Positions 24,082-31,950 of a stretch of DNA of 33,931 bases are shown here, in pieces. The first letter of the stretch is position 1, and every line of letters begins with the position of its first letter. Both the position numbers and the translations under genes were made by a program. The notes below the pieces were generated by a model that saw nothing but the letters and a program-made list of their open reading frames with translations, ran no database searches and was not told the DNA's origin. Source of the stretch: an uncultured Elusimicrobia bacterium (GTDB lineage: Bacteria; Elusimicrobiota; Elusimicrobia; Elusimicrobiales; UBA9959); contig CAIQNV010000057.1 of NCBI GenBank assembly GCA_903873295.1, positions 1 to 33,931 on the forward strand, written 5' to 3'.

Positions 24082-24696
24082 CTACCCCTTCTTATACAAC
24101 TGCGTCCTGAACCTGAAATAGAGACCGCTCAGTCCCAGCCAGGGCATGAGCGAATAAGCGAAATCCGTGCCCGGGTAAAGCGCGCCTATGCCGGGCAGAT
24201 ACCCCAGACAGGCCGCCAGGGCCGTCCAGGCCAGAACATAAACCGCCATGGCGGCGTTCTCAAAAAGCAGCGACCGGGCCAGCCAGCGCCGCAGGGAAAT
24301 ATCGCCCGCGTTCACCTGCGCCTCTATGACCCCGTTCCAGGGCGAGCGCGAGGCCCTGAGCCGGTACTCGATAGGGGAGAAGGCCGCCCCCGCCGCCAGC
24401 CCCAGAAAAAAAGAAAGCGAAGGCGCCAGCCCTCCCGCGGAGTGGGCAAGCACGCCCGCTGCGGCCGCCGCCGTGCCGTTGGGCGGAACCACTCCGCCTA
24501 CCGGGATAAAATCAATATAAAGCAGCTCCAGCAGTATGCCTATGCGCGCGCCTTCCAGCGGGCAGCCGTTCAGCCAGCCCAGCACCGGGCCGACAAAAGC
24601 CGGGCGCGACAGGAGGAATTGCCCCGCCTGCACGGCGTCCAGCCCCAGCAGGCCGGTCAGCGCGGCGGAAATAACCGCTTTAAGGACCGTTATCAC
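24082..24696 (-). CDS. PTS mannose-family EIIC membrane subunit (short)
   Basis: EIIC is the sugar-binding membrane channel subunit partnering EIID. The 204-residue product keeps the family block GLLGLDAVQAGQFLLSRP, GPVLGWLNGCPLEGARIG and LLELLYIDFIPVGGVVPPNG, then further hydrophobic segments. Typical EIIC proteins of this family are about 250-265 residues, so this one is short, mainly toward the C-terminus. The ATG overlaps the stop of the GH57 gene by four bases, so the two are translationally coupled. Confidence 0.88.
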   Translation of the reverse strand: MITVLKAVISAALTGLLGLDAVQAGQFLLSRPAFVGPVLGWLNGCPLEGARIGILLELLYIDFIPVGGVVPPNGTAAAAAGVLAHSAGGLAPSLSFFLGLAAGAAFSPIEYRLRASRSPWNGVIEAQVNAGDISLRRWLARSLLFENAAMAVYVLAWTALAACLGYLPGIGALYPGTDFAYSLMPWLGLSGLYFRFRTQLYKKG

Positions 24697-26684
24697 AGCG
24701 GGCGCACCTCCAGTTTAAAGCTGAAAGAGGCGCCTGCCTCGAGCCGGCGGCGCGAATGCGCCAGCAGCACCGCGCCCTGGTAGGTTTTCTCCACCCCTTC
24801 CTCGGAGCGGGAAATAGTTTCCAGCGGGAAGGTCCAAAGATCGAGCGGCTCGGAAAACTCCAGCTCCACCCCGCCGTAAACCTGGTCGGGGAAGGCGCGC
24901 GCCGTCACGCCCTTGAACTCCCCGCGCGGACAGGCGGCGTTCCCGGAAAAAGCCAGAGCCAGCTCGGGGCCGAACCAGAACTCCGCGCGCACCCCGCCCA
25001 AATTGGTCACTTTATAGGCGGCCTGCCAGGAGCCGTCGTGCCTCAGCAGCACGTCTTTCTCCACGCGGACCGGCAGGTGGCTGCGGCCGGACCAGACGCT
25101 GCCCTCGCGGCTGAACTTTATCAGCAGACCCCCGGTCTCCTCGGAATGCTTGAAAGAATATTCGCCGAGCACAAAATCGCCCTGCTCGCCGTAGGAGGCT
25201 TTTTCAAAAGCCTCCGGGACGGTGTCGGGATGAAGGAAATGATCCAGCAGGCACATGCGGGGATGCCAGTCGTAAACCAGGTTTTTCTTAAGTTCCTCGT
25301 CGGCGGCGCGGCGTTTTTCTCCGGCCGCTATATTTTTTGCCCCGCCCTCGTGATAAGCCTCCGGGTGGCGCCACACTACGGAGCCGAAATTAACGCGGCG
25401 CGGCTTGTAATCCCACTCCCACATGCCGCCGCCCTTCGCGGGCGCGAAATAAAAATTGGCTTTGTCGCCTTCGGCCAGCAGCTCGGGCCTGCCGTCGGCG
25501 TCCCAGTCCTCGCGGGCCAGCTCGAACCGGGGAGCGCCGCGGCCGCCCGGCAGGGAGCTTTCCGCCTCCAGGATATTCCGGTAGACCGCCATGCGGATAT
25601 GCGGCAGGTAGATCCCGCCGAACACGCCGTGCCAGTAGCCGCAGTTGCACTGCGCCTTGTAGAGGTTGATCAGGCCCAGGTCCGTGCCGGAAGCCCGCAC
25701 TTTGCGGCTGGCCCTCAGCATGCGGCGGTAGAGGCGGTTGGCTTCCGGATACTTTGAAAAGAAATTGCGGAAGTAGCCCCCGCGCAGGAACTGGCGGAAG
25801 TCCTCCGCAGAGTCCTCCCAGAGGCCCGCCAGGCGGCGCGATCTCTCCGGGGGCAGCGCCCATTGGGAAAGCTCGTGGTAGGAGGTGGTGGGCAGATAGG
25901 CCAGGCCCTTCGAAGGGGAAGCCAGGCAGTCGGAAAAGCGGGCCGTGGACAGCCAGGAGGAATTTTTCTCCAGCAGGCCGAACAGCTTCTCCAGCCAGCC
26001 CTTGGTATAGACCAGCTCGTGGGTGCCCGGCCAGAGGCCGAACTTCTCCCCGTCGTCCGCCATCACCAGCACGGCGTCTTTGCCCTCGAAGCCGCGCAGG
26101 TAGTCGATGGTTTTCTGCGGCTCGGCGAAGGGCATCAGGTAGCGCAGGCGGTGGTTTATGGGAAAGACGTCCAGGTGGCGGCCGCCGTATTCGGTGGTGA
26201 AGCGGCCCGTGAGGTCTTTTTCCTCGAAGCCGGCGGAGAAGAAATGGATATCGTCGAGCGCGGTGTAGCCGACGTTCATGGCGGCGAGGGAGCCCGCCAG
26301 CTCCGGCTCCCAGACGCGCTCGGCCAGCCACAGCCCGGCGGGATCGCAGGCGAAGCGGCGGCGGACATAATCCCGCATCATGTCCACCTGCCCGCGGCGG
26401 TCCTCTTCGGGGAGCAGGGCGAGGATGGGCTCGTAGTAGCCGCCGGAAAGTATTTCCAGGCGGCCCGCGCTCACCAGGGCGGCGAGCCGGTCGAGGTAGT
26501 CGGGATGCCGCTCCTCCAGCCAGTCGTAAAGTATGCCGGAGAAATGCGCGGACACGCGCACGCCGGGGTGGCGCTCGAGCACGTCGAAGAACGGCTTATA
26601 GCTGAGCTTATAAGCCTCCTCCAGGACGCTGTCGAAATTCCCCACCGGCTGGTGGTTATGCAAAGCCAAGACAAGTTTAACCAT
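24693..26684 (-). CDS. GH57 glycoside hydrolase (4-alpha-glucanotransferase/alpha-amylase type) inside the PTS operon
   Basis: The 663-residue protein belongs to glycoside hydrolase family 57, acting on alpha-1,4-glucans. It has the HNHQPVGNF motif, GGYYEPILALLP, the nucleophile Glu122 in WLAERVWEPEL and the acid/base Asp in VMADDGEKFGLWPGT (Asp210 or Asp211), matching the Thermococcus litoralis-type glucanotransferase layout. A helical middle region with YKAQCNCGYWHGVFGGIYLPH and a C-terminal beta-sandwich region follow, as in that subfamily. No signal peptide is present, so it acts on cytoplasmic glucan such as glycogen or maltodextrin. It starts 36 bases after EIIB and overlaps EIIC by four bases. 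Glucanotransferase versus amylase activity cannot be decided from sequence. Confidence 0.93.
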   Translation of the reverse strand: MVKLVLALHNHQPVGNFDSVLEEAYKLSYKPFFDVLERHPGVRVSAHFSGILYDWLEERHPDYLDRLAALVSAGRLEILSGGYYEPILALLPEEDRRGQVDMMRDYVRRRFACDPAGLWLAERVWEPELAGSLAAMNVGYTALDDIHFFSAGFEEKDLTGRFTTEYGGRHLDVFPINHRLRYLMPFAEPQKTIDYLRGFEGKDAVLVMADDGEKFGLWPGTHELVYTKGWLEKLFGLLEKNSSWLSTARFSDCLASPSKGLAYLPTTSYHELSQWALPPERSRRLAGLWEDSAEDFRQFLRGGYFRNFFSKYPEANRLYRRMLRASRKVRASGTDLGLINLYKAQCNCGYWHGVFGGIYLPHIRMAVYRNILEAESSLPGGRGAPRFELAREDWDADGRPELLAEGDKANFYFAPAKGGGMWEWDYKPRRVNFGSVVWRHPEAYHEGGAKNIAAGEKRRAADEELKKNLVYDWHPRMCLLDHFLHPDTVPEAFEKASYGEQGDFVLGEYSFKHSEETGGLLIKFSREGSVWSGRSHLPVRVEKDVLLRHDGSWQAAYKVTNLGGVRAEFWFGPELALAFSGNAACPRGEFKGVTARAFPDQVYGGVELEFSEPLDLWTFPLETISRSEEGVEKTYQGAVLLAHSRRRLEAGASFSFKLEVRPL

Positions 26685-26720
26685 TAAATTAACTAACTAC
26701 AGCGGATTTTCGGAATTCCC

Positions 26721-27197
26721 CTACGCTATCGCCGCCATCAGGTTCAGGGGCGGGTCCGAGGGGACGCCTCTGCCTTCTATCGCTATGCCGGCCGCGGAAA
26801 GGGTCTTGAGCGCCGCGCAGTCCTGGTCGTTGAGGAAGATGGCCTTGCCTATGGAAAGGTTCTTGCCCGCGGAGTAATGCATGCCGCCGATATTGAGCGA
26901 CGGGATCTTAAGGCCCCGCTCCGTCAGCGCCAAAGCCTCGGCCAGGCCCGGCAGCAGCAGCAGCACCTTGCGCGCGGAGTTTTCTGCGGCCGGAAGATAA
27001 ACGGCCGCCTCGGCCACCGTCATTATTTTCAGGTCCACGTCCTCGGGCGTGGCGAAGCGCATAATGGCGCGGCGCAGCTCGTCGCCGGCTATTTCGTCGG
27101 AGACCACGGCCAGCTCCTCGGCCCGGAGATGCGGCACCCAGCCTTCGGCAACCTGCCCGTGCACCAGCCTGTCGTCGATCCTGTAGAGAATAATCAC
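26721..27197 (-). CDS. PTS mannose-family EIIB subunit
   Basis: EIIB receives phosphate from EIIA on a histidine and transfers it to the sugar passing through EIIC/EIID. The 158-residue product starts MIILYRIDDRLVHGQVAEGW with the phosphorylated His13, and keeps VVSDEIAGDELRRAIM and the GLKIPSLNIGGMHY block. Length and fold elements match the family. It follows EIIA after seven bases. Confidence 0.96.
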   Translation of the reverse strand: MIILYRIDDRLVHGQVAEGWVPHLRAEELAVVSDEIAGDELRRAIMRFATPEDVDLKIMTVAEAAVYLPAAENSARKVLLLLPGLAEALALTERGLKIPSLNIGGMHYSAGKNLSIGKAIFLNDQDCAALKTLSAAGIAIEGRGVPSDPPLNLMAAIA

Positions 27198-27204
27198 GCG
27201 AACC

Positions 27205-27612
27205 TCATTTCTTCATCAGGAGGCTCTTGACCTCGCAGATGGCCTTGCGGCCGTCCTCGATAATTTTTGTCGTAAGGCCGTCGAAGTCGCGCGACTGCCT
27301 GTAGGCGAAAGCGGAGGTCATCATGTTTATGTTCACGCCGCAGATGACCGCGCATTTCTCAATGTCCTTGGCCAGCGGCAGCACCACGTTCATCGGCGTG
27401 CCCCCCGGCATGTCTATAAGAAAGATCAGCCCGTCTTCGGAGCGCATTTCCTCTATGGCCTTCGCGGCCGTCTCTTTCACTTTTTCGAGCGTCATGCGCG
27501 GGGAGATAGAGACGTTCTTCAAGCCCGCGGTCTGCACGCCCACTATGCCTTCCGCGGCCTCGATAAGATAGGCGCCGAATTCGCCGTGCGTAATTACGAT
27601 AATATTGATCAT
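27205..27612 (-). CDS. PTS mannose-family EIIA subunit
   Basis: EIIA accepts phosphate from HPr and passes it to EIIB. I start at 27612 (MINIIVITHGEFG), as the open frame upstream translates a spacer with degenerate repeats. The 135-residue product has the phosphorylated His9, followed by the conserved LIFLIDMPGGTPMNVVLPLA loop block and GVNINMMTSAFAYR. No strong ribosome site is visible. The 99-base spacer to rapZ carries degenerate heptamer-like repeats. Confidence 0.95.
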   Translation of the reverse strand: MINIIVITHGEFGAYLIEAAEGIVGVQTAGLKNVSISPRMTLEKVKETAAKAIEEMRSEDGLIFLIDMPGGTPMNVVLPLAKDIEKCAVICGVNINMMTSAFAYRQSRDFDGLTTKIIEDGRKAICEVKSLLMKK

Positions 27613-27711
27613 GTGGTTGTTACCAGACTGCCGGTTTCCAAGCCACCAGTAAGCGGGTTTCCGGGTCTCTGACTGGTGACCTGGGCCGCTGGTCGCCGGC
27701 AACCTCTCTTC
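27613..27711. repeat. Degenerate seven- to eight-base repeats between rapZ and EIIA
   Basis: On the plus strand the spacer shows repeating units of the type GGTTTCC, GGTGACC, TGGTCGCC, GGCAACC, similar in style to the clearer array between hpf and hprK. Units drift between seven and eight bases. There is no gene here, and the native leader of the EIIA gene may have been replaced. Confidence 0.45.
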
Positions 27712-28575
27712 TCACTTCCTGATATCCCTGTGATACTCCGAGACCGAAAAGCCGCCGGCGGCGAGCCTCTTCGCCAGCTCGCCGGCGATATAGACGCTGC
27801 GGTGGCGGCCGCCGGTGCAGCCGATAGCGATGGTCAGGTAGGATTTGCCTTCCTTGATGTAAAGCGGCAGCAGATTTTTTATCTGCTCCGTATATCCGCT
27901 GAGGAAATTTTTAAAGCCCGGCTTGCCCTTGAGATAGCGGCCCACCGCGGCGTCCAGGCCGGTCTTGGCCTTGAGGGACGGCACGTAGTAGGGGTTCGGG
28001 AGGAAGCGCACGTCCATCACGATGTCGGCGTCAAGCGGCATGCCGTACTTGTAGCCGAAAGAGATGACCGAGAGCTTCATCTCGGCGGTATGGCGCAGCT
28101 CAAGCGTCCCCGAAAGCGTTTCCTTCAGCTCCCCAAGCGTCAGCTTGGTGGTGTCTATCACCTTGTTGGCGCGCGCCTTGAGGTCGCAAAGTATGCGGCG
28201 CTCCTCCTTCACCGCGGCGGCGATGTTCTTGCCGAGCGGGTGGCGGTGGCGGGTCTCGGAGAAGCGCTGCATCAGCACGGCGTCGGAGGCGTCCAGGAAG
28301 ATGATCTTGTAGTCGAGGCCGAGCTTGCCCATGTTGTCCAGCGTGCGGATGAAATCCTTGAAGAAGCGGCCCTCGCGGATGTCTATGCCGAGGGCGACAT
28401 TCCTAAGATAGCGCCTGTCCTTTATCAGCCCGACGAACTGCGGGATGAGCGTTACGGGCAGGTTGTCGATGCAGAAAAAGCCCAGGTCCTCGAAAGATTT
28501 CAGGGCCTGGCTCTTGCCGGCGCCGGACATGCCGGTGATAATAAAGATCCTGCCTTTTATTTTTCTGGATTTCAC
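27712..28575 (-). CDS. rapZ: RNase adapter / nucleotide-binding protein RapZ (YvcJ)
   Basis: RapZ binds nucleotides and, in E. coli, glucosamine-6-phosphate, and guides RNase E in small-RNA control; homologues are often next to hprK and PTS genes. The 287-residue product has Walker A GMSGAGKS (15-22), FFCIDNLPVTLIP, and the family C-terminal signature GCTGGRHRSVYIA. Length is standard. The ATG overlaps the hprK stop by four bases. Whether the E. coli-type RNA role applies here is not known. Confidence 0.96.
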   Translation of the reverse strand: MKSRKIKGRIFIITGMSGAGKSQALKSFEDLGFFCIDNLPVTLIPQFVGLIKDRRYLRNVALGIDIREGRFFKDFIRTLDNMGKLGLDYKIIFLDASDAVLMQRFSETRHRHPLGKNIAAAVKEERRILCDLKARANKVIDTTKLTLGELKETLSGTLELRHTAEMKLSVISFGYKYGMPLDADIVMDVRFLPNPYYVPSLKAKTGLDAAVGRYLKGKPGFKNFLSGYTEQIKNLLPLYIKEGKSYLTIAIGCTGGRHRSVYIAGELAKRLAAGGFSVSEYHRDIRK

Positions 28576-29537
28576 TTCTTTCCCATCCCCCGGATAAGGC
28601 TTTCGTTGAACTTTTTGGCCACGAAATAGCCCTGGTTCTTCAGGCGCTGATTAAGCGCGGCCACCTCGATAAGCACGGCCAGGTTGCGGCCCGGGGTGAC
28701 CGGCAACCGCAGGGAGGACACCGGCACGTCGAGGATCTGCACCTCGGCGGTGGCCAGGCCCGTGCGGTCGTAGTTCCCGAGCGTGCCGGTGGCCACGCTC
28801 TCCAGCTTGACGTGCATCTCTATCAGCGACTGGTCCATGGTGGAGCCTATACCGAAGAGCAGCTCTACGTCGATGATGCCGAGCCCGCGCACTTCCATAT
28901 AATGCTTGATATTCTTGGGAGAGTTGCCCACCAGCATGTAGCCGATGCGCCGCTTGACCTCCACCACGTCGTCGGCTATCAGGATATGGCCGCGCTTCAG
29001 CAGCTCGAGCGCGCACTCCGATTTCCCCACGCCCGAGTCGCCCTGGATGAGCACGCCGAGGCCGTAGACGTTCACCAGCACGCCGTGCACATAGGTAATG
29101 GCGGCCAGCCGGTCGTCCAGGAACATCGTCAGCTCGCGGATGAAGGCGGAAGTATCGGAGGTGGTGACCAGCAGGGCGATGCCGGCCTTGGAGCAGGCCT
29201 GCTTTATCGAGGGCAGGGGCTTCATGCCGCCGGTCACTATCACGCAGGGGATGTCCTGCGCCGAGAACATCTTCTGCAGGTTGGCCAGAACCTTGCGCTG
29301 GTCCTCTTTCTGGCAGTAGGCGAATTCGCCCTGCCCTATTATCTGTATGCGCTCGGCGCGGAACTGATCCATATGGCCGGCTATGGCGAGACCCGGGCGG
29401 TTTATTTCGCTGACGGTGATATGCCGGTTCAGGTTTTTCGCGCCTGAAACGGCCTTCAGCCCCAATATCTTGCCGCGGAGCTTGAGCAGCTCCCGCACCG
29501 TCAGGAACTTGCCAGGTTTTTTTGCCGGCTCGGTCAT
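28572..29537 (-). CDS. hprK: HPr kinase/phosphorylase
   Basis: HprK phosphorylates and dephosphorylates HPr at Ser46 in response to metabolites. The 321-residue product has the N-terminal domain, then HGVLVNVYGLGVLI with the conserved His151, Walker A GDSGVGKS (166-173), DDVVEVKRR, the family signature MEVRGLGIIDVELLFG, and TPGRNLAVLIEVAA with a complete C-terminus. All catalytic blocks are present. It shares a cluster with its target HPr and overlaps rapZ by four bases. Confidence 0.97.
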   Translation of the reverse strand: MTEPAKKPGKFLTVRELLKLRGKILGLKAVSGAKNLNRHITVSEINRPGLAIAGHMDQFRAERIQIIGQGEFAYCQKEDQRKVLANLQKMFSAQDIPCVIVTGGMKPLPSIKQACSKAGIALLVTTSDTSAFIRELTMFLDDRLAAITYVHGVLVNVYGLGVLIQGDSGVGKSECALELLKRGHILIADDVVEVKRRIGYMLVGNSPKNIKHYMEVRGLGIIDVELLFGIGSTMDQSLIEMHVKLESVATGTLGNYDRTGLATAEVQILDVPVSSLRLPVTPGRNLAVLIEVAALNQRLKNQGYFVAKKFNESLIRGMGKK

Positions 29538-29543
29538 AAGACT

Positions 29544-29620
29544 CCAGTCACAGGACAGGTGGCCAGTTGCCGGTTACCAGTCGCTAAACACTGGTTACCG
29601 GCGGGCTGGCGACCGGTCTT
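29544..29620. repeat. Eleven degenerate tandem heptamers between hpf and hprK
   Basis: Read on the plus strand, 77 bases divide exactly into 11 seven-base units, among them AGTTGCC, GGTTACC, AGTCGCT, GGTTACC and TGGCGAC (pattern roughly RGTYRCY). The array fills the hpf-hprK spacer and touches the hpf stop codon. It resembles the short tandemly repeated heptamers known from cyanobacteria in style only. Confidence 0.6.
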
Positions 29621-30140
29621 ACTTCTTTACGGGCTGCAGCAGGCCGTAGGTGCTGTCAAGCCGCTTGAAGACGACCTGCAGCTGCTTTGAGCCCTTCTCC
29701 TGGAAGAGCCAGAAATTAAAGCCCAGCTTTTCCATCTCTACCACAGCCTCTTCCCTGTTCATCGGCTTAAGGGGCACGTCTTTCACGACGGAGAAGCGGA
29801 TCTCGGGGCCCGCCAGCGTGGTGAACTCGCTCAAGTCCACGACTTCGCTCGCGTGGTGGTCGGTAAAGCGCTCTTTGTACTTCTTTATCTGCACTTCCAT
29901 CTTATCCATGGCCTTGTCTATGGCGGAGTAGATCTCGTCGGTCTCGGCGGCGGCCTTCATGGTCTGGTGGCCGGCGTGCACTATCACCTCGGCGGCGTGG
30001 ATCTTCTTCTCCACGGAAACTATAACCTGGGCCCAGACTATATTATCCAGGTATTCGTGAAGCTTGGAAAGCTTGGCTTCGATGAAATCCTTTACGGGTT
30101 TGGTCATCTTTATTTTGCGGGCAACTATATGTACTTTCAT
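29619..30140 (-). CDS. hpf: Ribosome hibernation promoting factor, long form
   Basis: Long HPF binds the 30S subunit and dimerises 70S ribosomes into inactive 100S particles in stationary phase. The 173-residue product has the N-terminal RNA-binding domain (KMTKPVKDFIEAKLSKLHEYLD, then IYSAIDKAMDKMEVQIKKYKERF) and the C-terminal dimerisation domain (residues about 115-173, with VVKDVPLKPMNREEAVVEME, LGFNFWLFQ, VVFKRLDSTYGLLQP). GGAGG lies six bases before the ATG. It is the first gene after the promoter at 30292-30320, followed by hprK; HPF genes often stand next to PTS regulator genes in bacteria. Confidence 0.96.
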   Translation of the reverse strand: MKVHIVARKIKMTKPVKDFIEAKLSKLHEYLDNIVWAQVIVSVEKKIHAAEVIVHAGHQTMKAAAETDEIYSAIDKAMDKMEVQIKKYKERFTDHHASEVVDLSEFTTLAGPEIRFSVVKDVPLKPMNREEAVVEMEKLGFNFWLFQEKGSKQLQVVFKRLDSTYGLLQPVKK

Positions 30141-30227
30141 TGGTATCCTCCATGGGGACTAAAACACGGACTTTCCCGCTTCTGGCCGTTCGAAAGCCAT
30201 AGGCCCTGATACAGCACAAGACGCCAT

Positions 30228-30257
30228 CCGTGGTGACACTGTAAGTGTAATCCACGG
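30228..30257 (-). other. Stable hairpin in the hpf leader
   Basis: In the approximately 145-nt leader, CCGTGG (30228-30233) pairs with CCACGG (30252-30257), and inside it ACACT (30236-30240) with AGTGT (30244-30248) around a three-base loop. A smaller GCC-ATA-GGC palindrome lies at 30196-30204. They may regulate or protect the PTS mRNA. Confidence 0.5.
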
Positions 30258-30291
30258 ACGCAGCCCTGAGGCGGAAAGACTTCTTCCCTAT

Positions 30292-30320
30292 ATTTTATTA
30301 CATTAAAAGCGCAATGTAAA
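30292..30320 (-). promoter_or_regulatory. Sigma-70-like promoter for the hpf-PTS cluster
   Basis: On the minus strand TTTACA (30320-30315) and TAAAAT (30297-30292) are separated by 17 bases, each five of six to consensus. The first three bases of the -35 box belong to the arm of the neighbouring inverted-repeat element. Start near 30285 gives a leader of about 145 nt before hpf. Confidence 0.6.
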
Positions 30321-30397
30321 AAGGAGGCAGGCACCTTTTTAGCGTTTTAAGGCAAAAAAGCCGGGAAATACCCCAAAAAGGTGCCTGCCTCCTTTTT
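30318..30397. repeat. Perfect 23-bp inverted-repeat element at the end of the TPR gene
   Basis: The arm at 30318-30340 (centre GGAGGCAGGCACC flanked by A5 and T5) is exactly repeated in inverse at 30375-30397 with a 34-base loop. The right arm overlaps the stop codon of the TPR gene (30396-30398), and the left arm contributes to the hpf -35 box. A- and T-runs at the arm ends make it a likely bidirectional terminator. It resembles REP-type palindromes; the element type is inferred. Confidence 0.85.
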
Positions 30398-31904
30398 AAG
30401 GCTTGAGGCGCTTGCTGACGATCTCAAGGTTGTGGGCGGCCTGCGCGTAGCCGGGGTTCAGTTTGAGGGCCTGGCGGTAGTTCCGGACGGCCTCTTCCAG
30501 CCTGCCCTGACGGGCCAGCGCGTTCGCCAGATTATTATAGGCCAAAGCCAGGTCGGGCCGCGCTTTAAGCGTCAGCTCATAATGCAGCACGGCCTCTTCC
30601 AGTTTCCCCTGCGCGGCAAGGGCGTTCGCCAGATTGTAATGCGCCTCGGCCAGGCCGGGCCGCGCCTGGAGCGCCAATTTATAATGCAGGACGGCCTCTT
30701 CCAGTTTCCCCTGTGCGGCCAGCGCGTTCGCCAGATTATTATGGGCCAAAGCATAATCCGGCTGCGCTTTAATGGCCGCTTTATAATGCAGGATAGCCTC
30801 TTCCATCCTGCCCTGCTTGGCAAAAGCCAGCGCCAGATTATAATGCGCGTCGGCATAATCCGGCTTAGCCTCGACCGCCAGGTTATACTCCTTAACGGCT
30901 TCCGCTGTCTTGCCTTGCGCGGCAAGGTCGTTTGCCAGGCTGTTATGGTCCAAAGCGGCAGAAGGGATAATGGAGAGCTTGCGCTTCCACAAGCTTTCCG
31001 AATCATGCCGGACCTTCATATACCGCCAGGCAAGACAACCCAGCGCCGCCAGCAGAACGACCGCAATAAGCGCGGCCTCCCTCAAGATCTGCCCCCTTTT
31101 TTCCGGCGGCATGCCTGCCGTCGGGCCCTCCGGATCCAAGGCGGCGCGGCCATTTTGAACACTCTCCCCCGCAGGCGACAGCTGGTCGGCGCGCTTTAGC
31201 CTCAGCATAACAGCCACGACGAACAGCAGGAAACCAAGCGCCAGCAGCAGTTCAGCCGGCTCCTGATCGTACCAGGCCGCGAACTCGTTTATTTGAATGG
31301 CGGGCAGAAGAAAATACGCGTAAATTACAACCACCGGCAAAAAGAACGTCATCAAATACCAGCCGGGGCTGAACAGCCTGATCGCGGCTTTGAGTTCGCG
31401 ATTCAGCCTTTTACCTGCCGCAATATGTTTTGCCGGTATCCACCAGAAAGAAAATAGCGACCCCGTTAAAACGTACAGGAGATGAAGCAGACTTTGCACC
31501 GGCTTCAGATTATGAACAGTCGTTTCTTTTTGCACATTGTTCTGCAGAAACCACTCAGGAGTCCCTGCAGAAAAAAGTCTTTGTCCCCAGGCAATTTCTT
31601 CCATGCTCACGAACAGAAGAAGCGCCGCAAAGACAAAAAGAAGAACGCCGTTCAGTAAATGGCCTTTTTTCAGGCAGCCTGAGCCGGCAAGAGCCGCAAG
31701 TATCGAGGCTGCAAAATACGCGATAAACTGCGCATTTTCAACAAAGTGATCTTCCTGAGTAATATTTATATAAACATTATTCCACTCAATTTTTACAAGA
31801 AGGAAGCCTAAAACCGCCGCTATCGGAAAATAAAACAACAGGAGTTTAACTCTTGCGCTATTTTTATTGATCCAGAATATAGCTCTTTTAAATATTTCGC
31901 TCAT
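30396..31904 (-). CDS. Membrane protein with C-terminal TPR array
   Basis: A 502-residue protein of unknown function. Residues 1-240 contain about six hydrophobic membrane segments, with a loop block FVSMEEIAWGQRLFSAGTPE and NVQKETTVHNL that I have seen in uncharacterised bacterial membrane proteins. After another membrane segment (about 286-304) and the linker MKVRHDSESLWKRKL come five TPR units of 34 residues (for example LAHNNLANALAAQGKLEEAV) and a partial sixth, ending SKRLKP. TPR arrays mediate protein contacts. The TPR part is nearly the same as in the next gene upstream. GGGAG precedes the ATG. Confidence 0.85.
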   Translation of the reverse strand: MSEIFKRAIFWINKNSARVKLLLFYFPIAAVLGFLLVKIEWNNVYINITQEDHFVENAQFIAYFAASILAALAGSGCLKKGHLLNGVLLFVFAALLLFVSMEEIAWGQRLFSAGTPEWFLQNNVQKETTVHNLKPVQSLLHLLYVLTGSLFSFWWIPAKHIAAGKRLNRELKAAIRLFSPGWYLMTFFLPVVVIYAYFLLPAIQINEFAAWYDQEPAELLLALGFLLFVVAVMLRLKRADQLSPAGESVQNGRAALDPEGPTAGMPPEKRGQILREAALIAVVLLAALGCLAWRYMKVRHDSESLWKRKLSIIPSAALDHNSLANDLAAQGKTAEAVKEYNLAVEAKPDYADAHYNLALAFAKQGRMEEAILHYKAAIKAQPDYALAHNNLANALAAQGKLEEAVLHYKLALQARPGLAEAHYNLANALAAQGKLEEAVLHYELTLKARPDLALAYNNLANALARQGRLEEAVRNYRQALKLNPGYAQAAHNLEIVSKRLKP

Positions 31905-31950
31905 AAAATATCTCCCGCCGGTCAGCCCGGACCGGGCAGATCAAGATGCC

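Noticed and set aside
25390..26331. A 313-codon minus-strand frame inside the GH57 gene
   Set aside because: It lies in another frame of a gene with all catalytic motifs, and its translation is low-complexity Pro/Arg/Gly-rich.
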